From: an uncultured Flavobacteriaceae bacterium
GTDB taxonomy: Bacteria > Bacteroidota > Bacteroidia > Flavobacteriales > Flavobacteriaceae
Assembly: GCA_945788155.1 (NCBI GenBank)
Contig: CALZKX010000205.1
Coordinates: 1 to 14,955, forward strand
DNA length: 14,955 nucleotides
Direction: 5' to 3'
Of the stretch, positions 13,066 through 14,955 are shown piece after piece (the first letter of the stretch is position 1; each line of letters starts with the position of its first letter). The position numbers were made by a program, and so were the translations under genes. The notes under the pieces were generated by a model. The model was not told the origin of the DNA, made no database searches, and saw only the letters and a program-made list of their open reading frames with translations.

Positions 13066-14829
13066 ATGAAAGAATTACAACACCTTAATAAATATTTTTT
13101 AAAGTATAAATACAAGCTTTTATTTGGGGTAATAATTACTATTAGTGCTATTATTTTTAAACTTTTTACACCTCGTTTAATTGGAAGTGCTATTGATGTT
13201 ATTTCAAACAAGTTAAATGGATCTATTACAGAGGAAGTGTTTAGGAAAGAATTAATGCTAACAATTCTTTATTTAATCGCTGCTGCATTAGCTGCTGGAG
13301 CCTTAACTTTTTTAATGCGTCAAACCATTATTAATGTTTCTAGGTATATTGAGTTTGACTTAAAAAATGAAATCTACCAACAATATCAACGTTTATCTCT
13401 AAATTTTTACAAAAGTAATCGTACTGGAGATTTAATGAATCGCATTACTGAAGATGTTAGTAGAGTACGAATGTATGCTGGACCAGCAATTATGTATTCA
13501 TTAAATATGATTACGCTTTTTGTTGTTGCTTTTTTTTATATGTACAACCAGTCTCCAAAACTAACGATGTACACGATAATACCACTTCCTATACTGTCGA
13601 TAATTATTTATTTTTTAAGTAAAGAAATACATAAGCGAAGTACTATTGTACAAGAATACCTTTCAAAATTATCAACATTTACACAAGAATCTTTTAGTGG
13701 GATTTCGGTTATTAAAGCTTATGGCATTGAGCCAATTACAAATCATGATTTTGAAATCTTATCTAGTGAAAATAGACAAAAACAAATTGACCTAACTAAG
13801 GTACAGGCCTTGTTTTTCCCATTAATGATTTTACTAATTGGTGTGAGTAACATTCTGGTTATTTATATTGGAGGCCTTCAATATATTAATGGTGAAATTG
13901 AGAGTATAGGTGTTATTGCCGAATTTATTATTTATGTAAATATGCTTACCTGGCCTGTTGCCACCTTAGGTTGGGTAACCTCAATTGTACAGCAAGCTGA
14001 AGCTTCTCAAAAAAGGATAAATGAGTTTTTAAAAGAAGAACCAGAGATTAAGAACACAGCTAATTCACCTACAAAAATAAACGGTACTATAGCGTTTAAA
14101 GACGTACGCTTTATTTATAATGACACTAACATTGAAGCATTAAAAGGACTTAGTTTTAAAGTAAATAGTGGTGAAACACTTGCAATTATTGGTAAAACAG
14201 GATCAGGTAAATCGACCATTCTAGATTTAATTGGCAGGCTTTATGATGTGAACGAAGGCTCTATTGAGATTGATGGATTACCCATTGAAAATGTTAACTT
14301 AACCAGCTTAAGAAACAGCATAGGATTTGTACCTCAAGATGCATTTCTTTTTTCAGATTCAATAAAAGACAACATAAAATTTGGTTCTGCCAATGCAACA
14401 GATGAAGATGTTATAAATGCTGCGAAAAATGCCGTTGTACACAAAGACATCAAGGCCTTTAACAAAAGTTATGAAACAGTTTTAGGAGAACGTGGTATTA
14501 CTCTTTCTGGAGGTCAAAAACAACGCATTTCCATAGCTAGAGCGATCATAAAAGATCCAAAAATACTATTACTTGATGATTGCCTCTCGGCAGTAGACAC
14601 TGAAACTGAAGAGCAAATTTTAAACAATCTAAATAGAGTGTCAAAAGGCAAAACAACTATTATTGTTAGTCATAGAATTTCTTCTGCTAAAAATGCCAAT
14701 CATATTATAGTATTGGATGAAGGTAAAATAATTCAACAAGGATCTCATGAAAACCTTATAAACGTTAATGGCTACTACAAAGAGCTCTATTTAAAACAAT
14801 TATCGGAAACCATAAACGAGAAAAACTAA
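13066..14829 (+). CDS. Half-size ABC exporter (permease fused to ATPase, MdlA/MsbA-like)
   Basis: A 587-residue inner-membrane protein. Residues about 15-310 form a six-helix type I exporter domain, with the coupling region EFDLKNEIYQQYQRLSLNFY (96-115). The ATPase domain (about 342-575) has Walker A GKTGSGKST (376-384), Q-loop Q424, signature LSGGQ (480-484), Walker B ILLLDD (500-505), D-loop SAVD (508-511) and H-loop H536. The residue after Walker B is Asp505, not the usual catalytic Glu, as in the degenerate-site subunits of heterodimeric exporters such as MdlA- or BmrC-type proteins. A second half-transporter is not seen next to it. Substrate is unknown; drugs, lipids or peptides are typical. 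It is divergent from leucine dehydrogenase. Confidence 0.9.
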   Translation: MKELQHLNKYFLKYKYKLLFGVIITISAIIFKLFTPRLIGSAIDVISNKLNGSITEEVFRKELMLTILYLIAAALAAGALTFLMRQTIINVSRYIEFDLKNEIYQQYQRLSLNFYKSNRTGDLMNRITEDVSRVRMYAGPAIMYSLNMITLFVVAFFYMYNQSPKLTMYTIIPLPILSIIIYFLSKEIHKRSTIVQEYLSKLSTFTQESFSGISVIKAYGIEPITNHDFEILSSENRQKQIDLTKVQALFFPLMILLIGVSNILVIYIGGLQYINGEIESIGVIAEFIIYVNMLTWPVATLGWVTSIVQQAEASQKRINEFLKEEPEIKNTANSPTKINGTIAFKDVRFIYNDTNIEALKGLSFKVNSGETLAIIGKTGSGKSTILDLIGRLYDVNEGSIEIDGLPIENVNLTSLRNSIGFVPQDAFLFSDSIKDNIKFGSANATDEDVINAAKNAVVHKDIKAFNKSYETVLGERGITLSGGQKQRISIARAIIKDPKILLLDDCLSAVDTETEEQILNNLNRVSKGKTTIIVSHRISSAKNANHIIVLDEGKIIQQGSHENLINVNGYYKELYLKQLSETINEKN

Positions 14830-14951
14830 TTTGTCTTTTTAACAGCTTTTGCCAATAAAATGAAACAAGCATAAAAAGAAATGTGTTAATTAGTTGGTTG
14901 CTATATTTATTTTTTAGATTTTTGAATCACTAATTAAAATAAAACACTACT

Positions 14952-14955
14952 ATGA
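14952..14955 (+). CDS. Possible first codon of the next gene (cut by the window edge)
   Basis: An ATG at 14952-14954 follows an AT-rich leader containing TAGATTTTTG (14915-14924), which is promoter-like but off the consensus spacing. One codon cannot show a function or confirm a gene. Confidence 0.15.

Noticed and set aside
13029..14937. 13-base repeat AATCACTAATTAA before the ABC exporter and before the next possible gene
   Set aside because: It is almost all A/T; several such matches are expected by chance in a window of this size and composition.
1..14955. CRISPR arrays, tRNA or rRNA genes, complete insertion sequences, integrase genes
   Set aside because: No regularly spaced direct repeats, cloverleaf-like sequences, rRNA motifs, transposase or recombinase coding regions were seen on either strand.

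Overview
The window looks like a low-GC (about one third G+C by eye) marine-type member of the Flavobacteriaceae (Bacteroidota). Three things point that way: a type IX secretion (T9SS) C-terminal sorting domain on a secreted protease; promoters of the Bacteroidota form TTG-N20-TAnnTTTG with no obvious Shine-Dalgarno sites; and the long-form nusB / DUF1573 lipoprotein / yajC cluster beside leucine dehydrogenase.

Layout. (1) 1-1660: the 3' part of an M43-type secreted zinc protease with PKD, MAM-like and T9SS domains, ending at a bidirectional terminator shared with convergent pyrD. (2) 1680-4576: pyrD (minus), diverging from a pepT-DinB-like pair whose genes overlap by one base. (3) 4577-9693: an accessory block of single-gene units: a DUF4386 membrane protein, a membrane-anchored AraC-type regulator, an exported NTF2-like/DJ-1 fusion, an exported NTF2-like protein and a DUF1801/YdeI-like protein. 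Its intergenic DNA is rich in long imperfect palindromes. (4) 9694-12920: a REP-like repeat, a strong terminator, then the minus-strand genes yajC, DUF1573 lipoprotein, nusB and leucine dehydrogenase. (5) 13066-14829: a half-size ABC exporter on the plus strand, followed by the possible first codon of another gene at the window edge.

How it fits together. The flanks are housekeeping: pyrimidine synthesis, peptide breakdown, branched-chain amino acid catabolism, rRNA antitermination and Sec export. The middle block differs. Its genes lack the clean promoters of the flanks and have long spacers, two of which (about 5736-5875 and 8945-9070) belong to the same family of imperfect palindromes sharing an 11-base block. 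The small NTF2-like gene is bracketed by GTTAGGT and ACCTAAC, exact reverse complements that fit the GTTRRRY/RYYYAAC ends of integron gene cassettes. I therefore suggest, as inference, that 4.6-9.1 kb is a cassette-like array with attC-like sites. No integrase is visible, so this is a hypothesis. No rRNA, tRNA, CRISPR array or complete insertion sequence was found.
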